A DNA stretch of 64,000 nucleotides from Pantoea anthophila (GCF_006494375.1 NZ_VHIZ01000042.1:1-64000); one strand, 5' to 3'; positions 7,544-17,937 are shown, counted from the stretch's first letter. Numbers and translations: made by a program. The notes: generated by a model from the letters alone, not told the origin.

Positions 7544-7639
7544 AACTAAAGGGCAATCGAAGGTAATGCCTGGGCATTGTTTGGCACATTTCGATACCGG
7601 AAGAGATATCAATGCATCCTAAGAGCAGGCAACAAAACG

Positions 7640-8353
7640 TCACTCCTCATCATAAAGTGAGTTAAGAGATGCTCTGAGCTTGTCGTAAAAAGAAGATTTA
7701 CCCATCCCTTTTTGGCTTATGCCATTAGATTTCGCATAATCGCTCAACAATCTGTGCAAAGGTTCGATGCTTGGGGAACCAGCATTGTTAATCCACTTTG
7801 TCGATCCACTGGCTGATTTTTCCATAGCGAGATTGATCGCGAGCAACCCTATAATTTTATGAAGAGATGCATTCTCCTCGTTTTTCTTGTGGGCACCACG
7901 CTTGTCCTGAACATTTTCTTTAGCGATTAAAACTGCCTTTTCGCCGCCACACTGAAAAATGAGTGATTCACCATACTTTTTATATGTTTGACTCAAAGCT
8001 TGAGCGCATCTTTCAATCAAAAAATCGGGAGTTACATCTTTTTCAAGAAGAATGAAGCAAGATGAGAAAAGGATGTTTGCCTCTACGGGGCTATTGGTCG
8101 CGATTGCTTTAGGATAAAGTATATCCAGTTCATTTTGCTTTCCTTGTGATTTAAGGATAGCGTGTAAATTCCTGTTAACTCTAATTAGATATACACAATA
8201 ATCACTGATAATACTGTTTTTATCTTTCGGTAACTCATCGTTTCTAAGGTTAGGATCAACATTGGCTAATGCCCTGGCCAATTCCTTTATTTCAATTTGG
8301 GGGTAGTGGGTTAGCCTTTCAATGGAGCTACCTTTTGAGAAACTAAAATCCAT
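7640..8353 (-). CDS. Protein of unknown function translationally coupled to the integrase
   Basis: 237 residues, soluble, helical, no signal peptide. I recognise no domain. Its ATG shares one base with the integrase stop (TAATG), so the two are probably made together, suggesting a role in integration, excision or cargo function. A polar central stretch KENVQDKRGAHKKNEENA (about 149-166) may separate two domains. Composition is AT-rich like the integrase. The 370-base repeat-bearing region lies just downstream. Confidence 0.75.
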   Translation of the reverse strand: MDFSFSKGSSIERLTHYPQIEIKELARALANVDPNLRNDELPKDKNSIISDYCVYLIRVNRNLHAILKSQGKQNELDILYPKAIATNSPVEANILFSSCFILLEKDVTPDFLIERCAQALSQTYKKYGESLIFQCGGEKAVLIAKENVQDKRGAHKKNEENASLHKIIGLLAINLAMEKSASGSTKWINNAGSPSIEPLHRLLSDYAKSNGISQKGMGKSSFYDKLRASLNSLYDEE

Positions 8354-9573
8354 TATAACTTCGCCTCTATTTCTGCTAGAAAGTCAGCCAGTTTATCAAG
8401 CGCTAATTTTCTTTCATGAAAGTAATTATGTCTATTATAGATACCTTCAACACCTTTAATGCGATGATTAAGGCAACGCTCTGCCACCACTGGGTCGATA
8501 CCTAAAAAGGCCAGGTGGGTTCTGGCAGTTCGTCTGAAGTCGTGGATAGTAAAGCCTTCAACTCCTTCCATATGCGGTTTAAGCTTTGCCAGCGCAACTG
8601 GAAGTGTACTTTCGGCAATATGAGGTATCATCCTGTTCTGCATTTTCCTGGCTGGCAGAACCCATTCACTGCCTAAAGAAAGTTGCTTTAACTCATTCAG
8701 CCAAGCTAAAGATAGTTTAGGAAGAGGGATATCCAGGTTGTCGCCGTTTTTAGTGTTTTTTAAATACCAGATACCTTCCTCAAGATCAAAGTCTTCCCAT
8801 TTAGCTGAGCACAGTTCCATTTTCCTGCAGCAAAGAAGTAAAAGTAGCTTAAAAGTTATTTCATTCTGTCGGCTAAATCCTTTAGCTATTTTCATCGCGC
8901 GAAAAAGTAACGTAATTTCCTCTTCTGAAAGAAAACGATCTCTGGTTTTTTCCTGCCCACCTGCGTCATTGTTATCAAAGGCTGCCGCTGGGTTAACACT
9001 CAGATAGTGACGTTTTATACCATAGTTGAATATGCGCTTTATCCAACGTAATACATCATTAGCGATAGTTGGCGCGCCGCGTTGAACAATGCTTTGCAAC
9101 ATTTTATCAATATCACCAGGCTTAACGTCTTCAACCTTTATGTTGCCTATGTGAGGATAGATATCTTTTTCAATGCGCCTGCGAAGAATATCGGGGTGTT
9201 TCCAGCGTCCAACAATTTGTTTCTCGTAGTACTCAATCGCAAGGTCAGAAACACGACGAGCATTCTTCTCTTTCTCGATTTTGGCAAGCGTAGAGGCTTT
9301 ACGCTCCTGCTTCTCTCCGGCGACGTCATAGCCTAAAGCTACTCTTGCCGATAGCTCTCTGGCCCGTTCGCGCGCTTTTGCTAAGGATAGATCCCCGTAC
9401 GAACCGATCCACATCGCACGGGCTTTGCCTCCGTAGCTGTAGCGAAAGCGCCATTTGGGTATTGAGAACTCTTTGCGGTAGCAAAGGTACAATCCGTTTC
9501 CGTCAGAGCGTCCTTCAAACCGTTCCTGAGACTTGAGCCAGGCTTTTATCTGTATGTCTGTTAGCTTTCCCAT
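8353..9573 (-). CDS. int: P4-family tyrosine integrase
   Basis: 406 residues from ATG at 9573 (MGKLTDIQIKAWL). A TTG at 9591 is possible, but family members begin with this MxKLTD sequence. An N-terminal arm-binding DUF4102-like domain precedes the SAM-like core-binding domain and the catalytic domain with Arg in LLCCRKMEL, HDFRR, and a C-terminal NHR then YNRHNY segment supplying the final His and the nucleophile Tyr. It inserts and excises the element at a site near the 3' end of yicC, 150 bases away. The stop overlaps the start of the 237-residue gene. Confidence 0.95.
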   Translation of the reverse strand: MGKLTDIQIKAWLKSQERFEGRSDGNGLYLCYRKEFSIPKWRFRYSYGGKARAMWIGSYGDLSLAKARERARELSARVALGYDVAGEKQERKASTLAKIEKEKNARRVSDLAIEYYEKQIVGRWKHPDILRRRIEKDIYPHIGNIKVEDVKPGDIDKMLQSIVQRGAPTIANDVLRWIKRIFNYGIKRHYLSVNPAAAFDNNDAGGQEKTRDRFLSEEEITLLFRAMKIAKGFSRQNEITFKLLLLLCCRKMELCSAKWEDFDLEEGIWYLKNTKNGDNLDIPLPKLSLAWLNELKQLSLGSEWVLPARKMQNRMIPHIAESTLPVALAKLKPHMEGVEGFTIHDFRRTARTHLAFLGIDPVVAERCLNHRIKGVEGIYNRHNYFHERKLALDKLADFLAEIEAKL

Positions 9574-9583
9574 TCTGCCTGCT

Positions 9584-9633
9584 TGTACCAAACCGATAAC
9601 GGTAAAAAGATAATTGGTACACCAGATGGTACA
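9584..9633. repeat. TGGTACA repeats at the integrase/yicC junction (candidate arm-type sites)
   Basis: The heptamer TGGTACA occurs at 9615-9621 and 9627-9633, and inverted (TGTACCA) at 9584-9590, between the integrase start and the terminator. Short repeated sites next to an integrase gene often bind its N-terminal arm domain. A role in autoregulation or attachment is inferred. Confidence 0.4.
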
Positions 9634-9676
9634 GTAAAAGCGCGAGGTTTTGCGAGAAGTGATGATTCTTAATGAG

Positions 9677-9709
9677 ACAATAAAACCCGTAAGTAACGGG
9701 TTTTATTGT
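9677..9709. terminator. Bidirectional terminator between yicC and the integrase
   Basis: Perfect 14-bp stem ACAATAAAACCCGT/ACGGGTTTTATTGT with a 5-base loop and flanking A/T tracts. It would stop yicC transcription before the satellite and probably marks the chromosomal side of the junction. Confidence 0.85.
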
Positions 9710-9741
9710 TGTTATGACGTCATGTGAAAGTAAGTGAGAAA

Positions 9742-10605
9742 TTACTCGATATTCTGAATCTGCTCGCGCATCTGCTCGATCAGCACTTTCAGCTCAATGG
9801 CTGAAGCGGTGATATCGGCGTTAATCGATTTTGACGCCAGCGTGTTTGATTCGCGATTAAACTCCTGCATCATGAAATCGAGACGACGGCCCACGGCCTC
9901 TTTCTTTTTCAGGATGTTGTAAGTCTCTTTAACGTGCGCATCCAGACGATCCAGCTCTTCAGCGACGTCAACACGCTGCGCCATCATCACCAGCTCCTGC
10001 TCAAGGCGATTATTTTCCAGCTGGACTTCCGCATCTTCCAGCTTAGCGATGAGGCGCTCGCGCTGCCATTTGATCACTTCAGGCATCTGTGCGCGAACCT
10101 TACTGACTTCCTGTGAAACGCCTTCCAGACGCTGTTCAATCATCGCTTTCAGCGCGGTGCCTTCGCTTTCGCGAGCCGCAACGAAGTTATCCAGCGCATT
10201 GTCCAGCGCCTGCAATAACTGCGTGTTGATGGCATCCAGATCCTGCTCCTGGGCAGACATCACGCCAGGCCAGCGCAGAATATCCAGCGGATTAATCGCA
10301 CCTTCATCGCTCTGCATTTTGACCCAGTTAGCGGCCTGAACCAGCTGTTTTGCCAGCGTTTCGTTCAGCATCAGCTCGCCCTGTGCGCTGGGATCGGCGT
10401 CATAACGCAGGTTGCACTCGATTTTCCCGCGCGTCAGACGCTGGCGAATGCGCTCGCGGATAACCGGCTCCAGCCCGCGAAACTGTTCCGGCAGGCGGAT
10501 GTAGGTTTCCAGATAACGCTGGTTCACGGAACGCAGCTCCCAGGCGGCGCTGCCCCATTCGCCTTTGGCTTCGCTGCGGGCATAAGCGGTCATACTGCGG
10601 ATCAT
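9742..10605 (-). CDS. yicC: YicC family endoribonuclease
   Basis: 287 residues from ATG at 10605 (MIRSMTAYARSEAKGEWG); the upstream frame extension lacks family support. The family has an N-terminal YicC domain and a C-terminal DUF1732 region ending REQIQNIE, both complete here. E. coli YicC is reported as an RNase involved in small-RNA turnover. The gene is intact although the satellite lies at its 3' end, so any attachment core rebuilds the coding sequence. In E. coli the neighbour on this side is dinD, which is absent. Confidence 0.95.
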   Translation of the reverse strand: MIRSMTAYARSEAKGEWGSAAWELRSVNQRYLETYIRLPEQFRGLEPVIRERIRQRLTRGKIECNLRYDADPSAQGELMLNETLAKQLVQAANWVKMQSDEGAINPLDILRWPGVMSAQEQDLDAINTQLLQALDNALDNFVAARESEGTALKAMIEQRLEGVSQEVSKVRAQMPEVIKWQRERLIAKLEDAEVQLENNRLEQELVMMAQRVDVAEELDRLDAHVKETYNILKKKEAVGRRLDFMMQEFNRESNTLASKSINADITASAIELKVLIEQMREQIQNIE

Positions 10606-10762
10606 AAGTGGCACTCTTTTACGGAAAGATGGGTGAAGTATAGCGAGGCGAGCCACGGCATAACAGGCATAAGCGTCTCACAGGGCAATAACGAACGCTT
10701 TACGCCTTCAGTGACAGCCACTTATGATGACCACTGACCCCCTGTGTGAGGATTACTGATCG

Positions 10763-11188
10763 ATGTCTCGCGTGATTGCTCTTCCCGTTATGCTGGCGCT
10801 GCTGCTGTCAGGTTGCCAGACTCGCCATCCGGCACCCACTAAACCGCAACCAATCTGCGCGGGTGGCGACATGATGATGCAGACCACCTTGTGGTTTGGA
10901 CTGAGCAAGCCCGATGGCGGTACGGTCAGCTCACTCGACTGGATGAACTTCGTGGACAATGAGGTCACGCCACGCTTTAAAGCGGGCCTGTCGGTTTATG
11001 ACGCTAAAGGTCAGTGGCTAGGGGAAAACGGGAAGCTGGCAAGAGAGAACAGTAAAGCGCTGCTGCTGATCCACGGCATCGATCCCGCCATCAACCATGA
11101 TATTGAGGCGCTACGCAGCCTCTATAAAAAACGCTTTCATCAGGAGTCGGTCATGCGGGTGGATGCGCCCGTCTGTGTCGGGTTCTAG
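10763..11188 (+). CDS. DUF3574 lipoprotein
   Basis: 141 residues. A lipoprotein signal with lipobox LLSGC places the lipidated Cys at residue 18. The mature part has the DUF3574 pattern: LWFGLSKPDGG, DWMNFVDNEVTPRFKAGL, and a C-terminal KKRFHQESVMRV. Function unknown; likely periplasmic and membrane-anchored. Divergent from yicC and convergent with the transporter gene, with a hairpin terminator between. Confidence 0.85.
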   Translation: MSRVIALPVMLALLLSGCQTRHPAPTKPQPICAGGDMMMQTTLWFGLSKPDGGTVSSLDWMNFVDNEVTPRFKAGLSVYDAKGQWLGENGKLARENSKALLLIHGIDPAINHDIEALRSLYKKRFHQESVMRVDAPVCVGF

Positions 11189-11194
11189 GGCGAA

Positions 11195-11216
11195 GGGGCG
11201 GCAGAGCCACCGCCCC
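11195..11216. terminator. Hairpin between DUF3574 lipoprotein and transporter genes
   Basis: GGGGCGG/CCGCCCC stem of 7 bp with an 8-base loop between two convergent stop codons. There is no clear T tract, so strength is uncertain. Confidence 0.5.
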
Positions 11217-11223
11217 TGTATCA

Positions 11224-12408
11224 TCAGATAAACAGACCGGCAAAGGACGCAGAAAGCAGGCTGACCAGCGTAGAGCCGTAAACCAGCTTCCAGCCAAAGC
11301 GGGACACCACATTACCCTGCGTCTCGTTCAGGCCTTTTATCGCCCCCGCCACGATGCCGATTGAGGCGAAGTTGGCGAAGGAGACCAGAAAGACCGACAG
11401 AATCCCCAGTCCGCGTGCGCTCATACCTGCCGCTACCTTCTGCAGCTCGATCATCGCCACAAACTCATTTGCCACCAGCTTGGTCGCCATAATAGTGGCC
11501 GCCTGCAGGGCATCGGCTTTGGGAATGCCAATCAGCCAGGCCAGCGGATAGAACAGATAGCCGAGCAGCTGCTGGAAGCTGTACCCGAACAGCGCCGCGA
11601 ACAGCGCGTTAACGGCAGCAATCAGGGCGATAAAGCCAATCAGCATAGCCAGGATGATCATGGCCACTTTGAAACCCGCCAGGATGTACTCGCCGAGCAT
11701 CTCAAAGAAGCTCTGATCTTCATGCAGTTTTTCCAGGGCGATAGGCTGCTCATCCTGCTGTTTCATCGGGTTGATGATCGACAGGATGATAAAGGTGCTG
11801 AACATGTTAAGCAGCAGTGCGGCAACCACATACTTTGCTTCGATCATCGACATGTAGGCGCCGACAATCGACAGCGACACGGTAGACATCGCGGTCGCCG
11901 CCATGGTGTACATCCGGCGCGGCGGGATATCACCGAGGATCCCTTTGTAGGCGATAAAGTTTTCCGACTGACCGAGAATCAGCGTGCTGACGGCATTGAA
12001 CGATTCCAGCTTGCCCATACCGTTAATTTTCGACAGCAGCGTCCCGAAAATACGGATCAGCAGCGGCAGGATACGCCAGTGCTGCAATATGCCGATCAGC
12101 GCGGAAATAAAGACAATCGGGCAGAGCACGCCGAGGAAAATAAAGGCCAGCCCCTGTTTACTCATGCCGCCAAACACGAACTCCGTGCCCTGTGCAGCGA
12201 AGCCCAGCAATGTCTCAAAGAAGCCGGCGAACGAACTGACCAGCGCCAGCCCTCCGGCAGAGTGAAGGAAGAACCAACCCAGCGCGGCTTCCACCACAAT
12301 CAGTTGAATAATAAAGCGCAGGCGAATCTGTTTACGATCATGACTGACCAGCAGCGCAAGGGCGAAAATCACCACCAGCGCCAGCAGGAAATGAAGAATG
12401 GCGGCCAT
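11224..12408 (-). CDS. nupC: NupC-type concentrative nucleoside transporter
   Basis: 394 residues of very hydrophobic sequence, about ten membrane segments. Long blocks match E. coli NupC, for example [47 protein letters not shown] and SIVGAYMSM, so it is a proton-driven nucleoside importer of the CNT family rather than the more distant NupX. E. coli nupC lies elsewhere and is repressed by CytR. Here the gene stands between a DUF3574 lipoprotein and divergent rph. It could be a second copy; symbol by similarity. Confidence 0.85.
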   Translation of the reverse strand: MAAILHFLLALVVIFALALLVSHDRKQIRLRFIIQLIVVEAALGWFFLHSAGGLALVSSFAGFFETLLGFAAQGTEFVFGGMSKQGLAFIFLGVLCPIVFISALIGILQHWRILPLLIRIFGTLLSKINGMGKLESFNAVSTLILGQSENFIAYKGILGDIPPRRMYTMAATAMSTVSLSIVGAYMSMIEAKYVVAALLLNMFSTFIILSIINPMKQQDEQPIALEKLHEDQSFFEMLGEYILAGFKVAMIILAMLIGFIALIAAVNALFAALFGYSFQQLLGYLFYPLAWLIGIPKADALQAATIMATKLVANEFVAMIELQKVAAGMSARGLGILSVFLVSFANFASIGIVAGAIKGLNETQGNVVSRFGWKLVYGSTLVSLLSASFAGLFI

Positions 12409-12558
12409 ATGTCTTTTTAATCAGAGTGAAAGGAACGCGCATTTAGCCACAGCTGGCGCGGAATTTCATCTGGAGCCTGCGCCCGACCAGCGCAAGAGAC
12501 AGCGGGCATGGAAGTCCGTATAATGCGCAGCCAATCATTAGCAAGCCGGAGATAACCC

Positions 12559-13275
12559 ATGCGTCCAGCAGGCCGTCGCGCACAGCAGGTGCGTCCAGTC
12601 ACATTGACCCGCAATTACACCAAACACGCAGAGGGTTCCGTTCTGGTGGAGTTCGGCGAAACGAAAGTGCTTTGCACTGCCTCCGTAGACGAAGGGGTTC
12701 CGCGTTTCCTTAAAGGGCAGGGCCAGGGCTGGATAACAGCTGAATATGGCATGCTGCCGCGTTCGACCCACAGCCGCATGGCGCGTGAGGCCGCAAAAGG
12801 CAAGCAGGGTGGCCGCACGCTGGAAATTCAGCGTCTGATTGCCCGCTCACTGCGCGCCGCCGTCGATCTGAAAGCGCTGGGAGAATTCACGATTACACTC
12901 GACTGTGACGTGATCCAGGCCGATGGCGGCACCCGCACCGCGTCCATCACCGGCGCCTGTGTGGCGCTGGCCGACGCGCTGAACAAACTGGTCGCCAGCG
13001 GCAAGCTGAAAGCCAATCCGATGAAAGGCATGGTCGCCGCTATTTCCGTAGGGATCGTGGCGGGCGAAGCGCTGTGCGATCTGGAGTATGTGGAAGATTC
13101 AGCCGCAGAAACCGACATGAACGTCGTGATGATGGAAGATGGCCGCATGATTGAGGTTCAGGGCACCGCCGAAGGCGAGCCGTTCAGCCATGAAGAACTG
13201 CTGGCACTACTGGCGCTGGCACGCGGCGGAATTGAGGAGTTAATTCAGGCGCAGAAAGCGGCACTGAACAGTTGA
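12559..13275 (+). CDS. rph: Ribonuclease PH
   Basis: 238 residues, full length and in frame from [14 protein letters not shown] to the C-terminal helix. Phosphate-dependent 3'-5' exoribonuclease that trims tRNA 3' ends and helps degrade structured RNA; acts as a hexamer. The active-site [16 protein letters not shown] segment is intact (about 114-129). Unlike the frameshifted copy in E. coli K-12 this one is complete. It is followed by the pyrE attenuator and pyrE, with which it is cotranscribed in relatives. Confidence 0.97.
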   Translation: MRPAGRRAQQVRPVTLTRNYTKHAEGSVLVEFGETKVLCTASVDEGVPRFLKGQGQGWITAEYGMLPRSTHSRMAREAAKGKQGGRTLEIQRLIARSLRAAVDLKALGEFTITLDCDVIQADGGTRTASITGACVALADALNKLVASGKLKANPMKGMVAAISVGIVAGEALCDLEYVEDSAAETDMNVVMMEDGRMIEVQGTAEGEPFSHEELLALLALARGGIEELIQAQKAALNS

Positions 13276-13281
13276 TGTAAC

Positions 13282-13309
13282 AGGCGACCACAGAGTCGCC
13301 TTTTCTTTA
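13282..13309 (+). promoter_or_regulatory. pyrE transcription attenuator
   Basis: AGGCGAC/GTCGCCT stem followed by TTTTCTTT in the rph-pyrE gap. In E. coli pyrE is controlled here by UTP-sensitive attenuation, in which translation of the end of rph close behind RNA polymerase prevents the hairpin. The stop of rph is only 7 bases upstream, which fits that mechanism. Confidence 0.8.
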
Positions 13310-13324
13310 TTTGAGGAGTGAGAA

Positions 13325-13966
13325 ATGAAAGCCTGGCAGCGTCAGTTTATTGAATTCGCCCTGAACAAACAGGTGCTGAAGTTCGGTGAGTTCACTTTAA
13401 AGTCCGGACGTAAAAGTCCCTATTTCTTTAACGCCGGTCTGTTTAACAGCGGACGGGATTTAGCGCTGCTGGGACGCTTCTACGCGCAGGCGCTGGTGGA
13501 TGGCGCTGTCGATTTCGATCTGCTCTTTGGCCCGGCCTACAAAGGTATTCCGATTGCGACCACCACCGCGGTGGCGCTGGCCGATCATCATGACCGCGAC
13601 GTGCCTTACTGCTTCAACCGCAAAGAAGCCAAAGATCACGGCGAAGGCGGCCTGCTGGTGGGCAGCCCGCTGCAGGGCAAAGTGATGCTGGTTGATGACG
13701 TGATCACCGCAGGTACGGCGATTCGTGAGTCGATGGATATCATTGGCGCGCACAACGCTACGCTGGCGGGCGTGCTGGTTTCGCTTGATCGTCAGGAGCG
13801 TGGCCGCGGTGACATGTCAGCCATTCAGGAAGTGGAACGTGATTATGGCTGTAAGGTGACGGCGATTATTACGCTGGCAGACCTGATTACGTGGCTGGAA
13901 GAGAAGCCGGAGATGGCCGATCACCTGGCTCAGGTGCGTGCCTATCAGCAGGCGTACGGGATTTAA
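13325..13966 (+). CDS. pyrE: Orotate phosphoribosyltransferase
   Basis: 213 residues. Makes orotidine 5'-phosphate from orotate and PRPP in pyrimidine synthesis. The PRPP-binding loop [10 protein letters not shown] is at 121-130 and the catalytic flexible loop [13 protein letters not shown] at about 97-109. A GAGGAG binding site precedes the ATG. Second gene of the rph-pyrE unit, controlled by the attenuator upstream. Confidence 0.98.
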   Translation: MKAWQRQFIEFALNKQVLKFGEFTLKSGRKSPYFFNAGLFNSGRDLALLGRFYAQALVDGAVDFDLLFGPAYKGIPIATTTAVALADHHDRDVPYCFNRKEAKDHGEGGLLVGSPLQGKVMLVDDVITAGTAIRESMDIIGAHNATLAGVLVSLDRQERGRGDMSAIQEVERDYGCKVTAIITLADLITWLEEKPEMADHLAQVRAYQQAYGI

Positions 13967-13970
13967 CACG

Positions 13971-13992
13971 GGCGGGCGTGATGCCCGCCTTT
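13971..13992. terminator. Hairpin between convergent pyrE and slmA
   Basis: GGCGGGC/GCCCGCC stem of 7 bp with a 5-base loop, followed by TTTG. Short T tract, moderate strength. Confidence 0.55.
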
Positions 13993-13994
13993 GC

Positions 13995-14591
13995 TCAGAC
14001 CAACTGGGCCGCGATAAGTGGCCAGCGGCTATCGAAGTCTGCGGTAGGACTGAAGCGAAACTCCGAGCGGACATAGCGCGACAGTAAGCCTTCACAGAAG
14101 GCCAGCAGCTGACTCGCCAGCAGTGCTTCATCAGCCTGAAAGGCTTCACCCTCACGCATTTTACGCTCACGCATGACCTGTCGCAGCTGCACTTCAATCC
14201 GCTCAAACAGCTGGTTGATGCGTTCCTGCAGCCGGTCCTGCTCAAACATCAGCGCATGACCGGTCAGAATGCGCGTCAGTCCCGGATTACGCTCACCAAA
14301 ACCCAGAATCAATTGCACGATCAGACGCAGTCGCGTCATGGTCTCTTTTTCATCTTTGAGGATCAGATTGATGCGGGTAATGAGACTGTCTTCGATAAAC
14401 TCGATCAGACTGTCGAACATCCGTGTTTTGCTGGGAAAGTGACGATAGAGCGCCGCTTCGGATACGCCTACGTTGGCTGCCAGTTTGGCTGTGGTAATAC
14501 GCTGACTGCCATCACCGGACTGCAGCATCTGCGCCAGCGCCTGCAAAATCTCTTCACGACGATTTCGCTTCACGACTTTTTTTTCTGCCAT
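13995..14591 (-). CDS. slmA: Nucleoid occlusion factor SlmA
   Basis: 198 residues of the TetR family. The N-terminal helix-turn-helix ([20 protein letters not shown], about 38-57) binds specific chromosomal sites; the helical C-terminal part dimerises and contacts FtsZ. DNA-bound SlmA disrupts FtsZ polymers so that septa do not form over the nucleoid. Length and sequence match the E. coli protein, and the position between pyrE and dut is conserved. Confidence 0.97.
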   Translation of the reverse strand: MAEKKVVKRNRREEILQALAQMLQSGDGSQRITTAKLAANVGVSEAALYRHFPSKTRMFDSLIEFIEDSLITRINLILKDEKETMTRLRLIVQLILGFGERNPGLTRILTGHALMFEQDRLQERINQLFERIEVQLRQVMRERKMREGEAFQADEALLASQLLAFCEGLLSRYVRSEFRFSPTADFDSRWPLIAAQLV

Positions 14592-14709
14592 GACCTTAAA
14601 AACCCCTGAAATTCACCTGAAACAGGCAACACCTACGCATCTGCCACAAGAACGCGTCTCATGGCGATGAGGAAAAATAACGGGCGTAAGTGAAAGTCGG
14701 TAATACGGG

Positions 14710-15168
14710 TTACTGGCGGCCTGAGTGGCCGAAGCCGCCTTCGCCGCGCAGGCTGGCGTCAAACTCTTCTACCAGATTAAATTCCGCCTGCACTACCGGA
14801 ACGAAGACCAGTTGCGCCATGCGGTCGCCAGGCTGCAGTGGGAAGCTTTCCTGACCGCGGTTCCAGACGGAAACCATCAGCTGTCCCTGATAGTCGGAGT
14901 CAATCAGACCGACCAGGTTGCCCAGCACGATGCCATGCTTATGGCCAAGGCCGGAGCGCGGCAGGATGACCGCAGCCAGATCGGGATCGGCAATATGAAT
15001 CGCCAGACCGGTCGGAACCAGCGTCGTGGTGCCCGGTGCGATGTCGAGAACATCATCAATACAGGCGCGTAAATCTAACCCAGCGGAACCTGACGTGGCG
15101 TAGGTCGGCAGCGGAAATTCTTTGCCGACGCGCGCATCGAGGATTTTAACGTCTATTTTTTTCATCAT
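14710..15168 (-). CDS. dut: Deoxyuridine 5'-triphosphate nucleotidohydrolase (dUTPase)
   Basis: 152 residues from ATG at 15168 ([11 protein letters not shown]), the start used in E. coli; the frame is open four codons further. Hydrolyses dUTP to dUMP, keeping uracil out of DNA and supplying the thymidylate precursor. Conserved trimeric dUTPase motifs are present: [31 protein letters not shown] and the C-terminal GEGGFGHSG lid. The start lies inside the end of coaBC, a conserved translational coupling. Confidence 0.98.
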   Translation of the reverse strand: MMKKIDVKILDARVGKEFPLPTYATSGSAGLDLRACIDDVLDIAPGTTTLVPTGLAIHIADPDLAAVILPRSGLGHKHGIVLGNLVGLIDSDYQGQLMVSVWNRGQESFPLQPGDRMAQLVFVPVVQAEFNLVEEFDASLRGEGGFGHSGRQ

Positions 15169-16363
15169 AACGGCTGACAATCTCGTCTATTAATTGTTGG
15201 CCAAGGAGAGACTTATCGCTGAGCGGTAAGCGCTTTTCTCCATCCTGCCAAAAAAGGTGAAGAGCATTGGTGTCGCTATTAAACCCCTGTCCGGTTTGAG
15301 CGACGTTGTTAGCGCAGATCAGATCCAGATTCTTGCGCACCCGTTTTTGCCGGGCGTATTCTTCCACATTCTGTGTTTCAGCAGCAAATCCAACGACGAA
15401 TGGCCGGTTTTCCTGAAGTGCGGCGACGCCGGCAACAATGTCGGGATTCTTTATCAGGTTCAGCGTGACGGTATCATCGCCGCCCTGTTTCTTGATTTTA
15501 TCGGCCGCAATATCGGCTGCCCGGTAGTCTGCCACGGCTGCGCTTGCAATGAAAATATGTTGTTTATCTATCTCACCCATCACGGCAGCCTGCATCTCCA
15601 GCGCGCTGGTGACATCAATGCGCCGCACGCCGGCAGGGGCAGACAACGTGACCGGGCCGCTGACTAGCGTGACCGTTGCGCCGCGTCGGGCGGCGGCGGC
15701 GGCAATCGCAAACCCCATTTTTCCGGAGCTGTGGTTGGTGATGTAGCGCACCGGGTCCAGCGCCTCACGGGTCGGACCGGCGGTAATCATAATGTTGAGA
15801 TGTTGCAGATCGTTGACGGGGGTGGCCCACGTGACCGCATGGTCAACAATCGCCAGCGGATCGAGCATCCGGCCGGGGCCGACATCGCCGCAGGCCTGGC
15901 TGCCGCTGTCCGGTCCCCAGATCAGCACGCCACGCGCCTGTAACTGCTCCAGGTTGTGCTGCGTCACCGCCGCGCGATACATCTGCTGGTTCATGGCGGG
16001 CACCACGGCCACGGGCGAGGCGGTCGCTAACACGGCGGTGGTCACCAGATCGTTTGCCATACCGGCGGTAATACGGGCTATCAGATCAGCCGTCGCCGGT
16101 GCCAGTACAATCAGGTCGGCCCACTTTGCCAGCTCAATATGACCCATCGCGGCTTCCGCCGCCGGGTCGAGCAGATCGTCAAACACCGGATAGCCGGAGA
16201 CGGCCTGTAAGCTGAGCGGCGTAATAAACGCCTTCGCGCCCTGCGTCATCATGACGCGGACATCGGCACCGCGATCGCGCAGGCGGCGCACCAGCTCCGG
16301 AGTTTTATAAGCAGCAATGCCGCCGCTTACGCCAAGAAGAATTTTTTTGCCGGCTAATCCCAT
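15146..16363 (-). CDS. coaBC: Bifunctional phosphopantothenoylcysteine decarboxylase / synthetase
   Basis: 405 residues from ATG at 16363; a second ATG one codon upstream is equally possible. The 47-codon extension further upstream is not part of the family. N-terminal flavin-dependent CoaC domain ([16 protein letters not shown], and the CGD loop near 158) decarboxylates phosphopantothenoylcysteine; the C-terminal CoaB domain ([25 protein letters not shown]) joins cysteine to phosphopantothenate using CTP. Two steps of coenzyme A synthesis. Divergent from radC, overlaps dut. Confidence 0.97.
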   Translation of the reverse strand: MGLAGKKILLGVSGGIAAYKTPELVRRLRDRGADVRVMMTQGAKAFITPLSLQAVSGYPVFDDLLDPAAEAAMGHIELAKWADLIVLAPATADLIARITAGMANDLVTTAVLATASPVAVVPAMNQQMYRAAVTQHNLEQLQARGVLIWGPDSGSQACGDVGPGRMLDPLAIVDHAVTWATPVNDLQHLNIMITAGPTREALDPVRYITNHSSGKMGFAIAAAAARRGATVTLVSGPVTLSAPAGVRRIDVTSALEMQAAVMGEIDKQHIFIASAAVADYRAADIAADKIKKQGGDDTVTLNLIKNPDIVAGVAALQENRPFVVGFAAETQNVEEYARQKRVRKNLDLICANNVAQTGQGFNSDTNALHLFWQDGEKRLPLSDKSLLGQQLIDEIVSRYDEKNRR

Positions 16364-16546
16364 CATGATGTTGGCCTCACTAAGCTCTCTGCCGCACGGG
16401 GCGGCGAATGCACGGACTTTATCACAAAAGTGCGGATGCGCCTTTTCACGGACTGCGTTTGCGAACCGCCTCGAAGATTGTGGCTGCGCTGATGGCACCC
16501 CGGGCATGGCTGGGTCATGCTGAGGTTGATCTCAGGGAGAGCAGAC

Positions 16547-17203
16547 ATGAAAAACAGTGGACCACGGGAAAAACTGCAGAAGCTGGGCGCGCATGCCCTC
16601 AGCGATACCGAACTGCTGGCCATTTTTCTCCGCACCGGCTCGCCCGGGCAGAACGTCATTGAGCTGGCCGGACAGATGCTGCAGGAGTTTGGCTCACTTT
16701 ATCAGCTGATGACATCGGGCAAGGCGGCTTTCAGTAACATAAAAGGCGTTGGTGATGCCAAACTGGCCCAGCTGCACGCGATTGCCGAACTGGCGAAGCG
16801 TTTCTTCGCCAGCAAGCTGGCGCGCGAAAGCGTCATGGAAAATCCCCAGATCACCCGCCAGTATCTGCAAAGTTTATTAGCCCATCAGGAGCGCGAGATC
16901 TTTATGGCGCTCTTTCTGGATAATCAGCACCGGGTGCTGCGGGCACAAAAAATGTTCTCGGGGTCGATTAACAGTGTGGAAGTGCACCCACGCGAGATCG
17001 TCCGGGAGGCGCTGAAGCTCAACGCCGCCGCGCTGATTCTGGCGCATAATCATCCGTCGGGCATGGTAGAACCGAGCCGGGCTGACCGCCAGGTAACCCA
17101 TAAAGTCAGCGAAGCCTGCCAGCTTCTCGACATCCGCCTGCTCGATCATCTGGTGATAGGTCATGGCGAATATGTCTCCTTTGCTGAGCGGGGATGGCTC
17201 TGA
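16547..17203 (+). CDS. radC: RadC (JAMM/MPN-domain) protein
   Basis: 218 residues from ATG at 16547 ([14 protein letters not shown]), preceded by AGGGAGAG. Helix-hairpin-helix-like N-terminal region with [11 protein letters not shown], then the JAMM metal motif with HNHPSG and a following Asp. Once linked to DNA repair, its actual function is unclear. Position between coaBC and rpmB is conserved. Confidence 0.95.
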   Translation: MKNSGPREKLQKLGAHALSDTELLAIFLRTGSPGQNVIELAGQMLQEFGSLYQLMTSGKAAFSNIKGVGDAKLAQLHAIAELAKRFFASKLARESVMENPQITRQYLQSLLAHQEREIFMALFLDNQHRVLRAQKMFSGSINSVEVHPREIVREALKLNAAALILAHNHPSGMVEPSRADRQVTHKVSEACQLLDIRLLDHLVIGHGEYVSFAERGWL

Positions 17204-17271
17204 TAGCGGGAAAATTCGCGCCAGGTGGCGGCTTTTTGCCCGATCATTCGGGATCTTTATCTGTTCGGGAC

Positions 17272-17300
17272 TTGAGCACTTGGGCTGAGCGGCGTATACT
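17272..17300 (+). promoter_or_regulatory. Sigma-70 promoter for rpmB-rpmG
   Basis: TTGAGC (17272-17277), 17-bp spacing and TATACT (17295-17300). A leader of about 140 bases follows before rpmB; it is GC-rich with several possible stems, but I see no named regulatory element. Confidence 0.65.
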
Positions 17301-17422
17301 ACGCCACCTTTGAGAATCTCGGGTTTGGCGGTTAGGCCAGCTTAGCGGGTTCCATGGAACTCGCCTGGCGGGCTGCAAGCCTGACGAGGCGGCCAAAACC
17401 TAATTTTTAAAGCTCGAGCTGA

Positions 17423-17680
<258 letters not shown>

Positions 17681-17697
17681 GAGTACTAAGGAACTGA

Positions 17698-17868
<171 letters not shown>

Positions 17869-17884
17869 TTTTAGTGTTCTGCTA

Positions 17885-17910
17885 AAAACCCGGCTCCGGC
17901 CGGGTTTTTT
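17885..17910 (+). terminator. Intrinsic terminator of rpmBG
   Basis: AAAACCCGGC/GCCGGGTTTT stem with a 4-base loop and six T residues, 17 bases after the rpmG stop. mutM starts 28 bases later. Confidence 0.9.
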
Positions 17911-17937
17911 GTTTGTGTAAAACGCTGAGGAGAGGGT

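Larger units (their letters stand above)
1..9741. mobile_element. P4-like phage satellite beside the 3' end of yicC (left end outside window)
   Basis: A block of non-core genes runs from the left edge to the 3' end of yicC: P4-family integrase, AlpA, ribbon-helix-helix regulator, Icd-like protein, P4 alpha primase-helicase, iterons, Ogr/Delta activator, Psu/Sid-like protein, candidate cos and a reverse transcriptase. The alpha, Delta, Psu and cos order is that of P4. Unlike P4, the integrase lies on the primase side rather than beyond the cargo. Composition is mosaic: the primase region is GC-rich, the integrase and cargo are AT-rich. The 3' end of yicC is, from memory, a known integration site for mobilisable islands. 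The other attachment site is not in view, so total length and cargo are unknown. Confidence 0.85.

Noticed and set aside
9574..9591. TTG start six codons upstream of the integrase ATG
   Set aside because: Family members start MxKLTD, and the upstream codons overlap a TGGTACA repeat.
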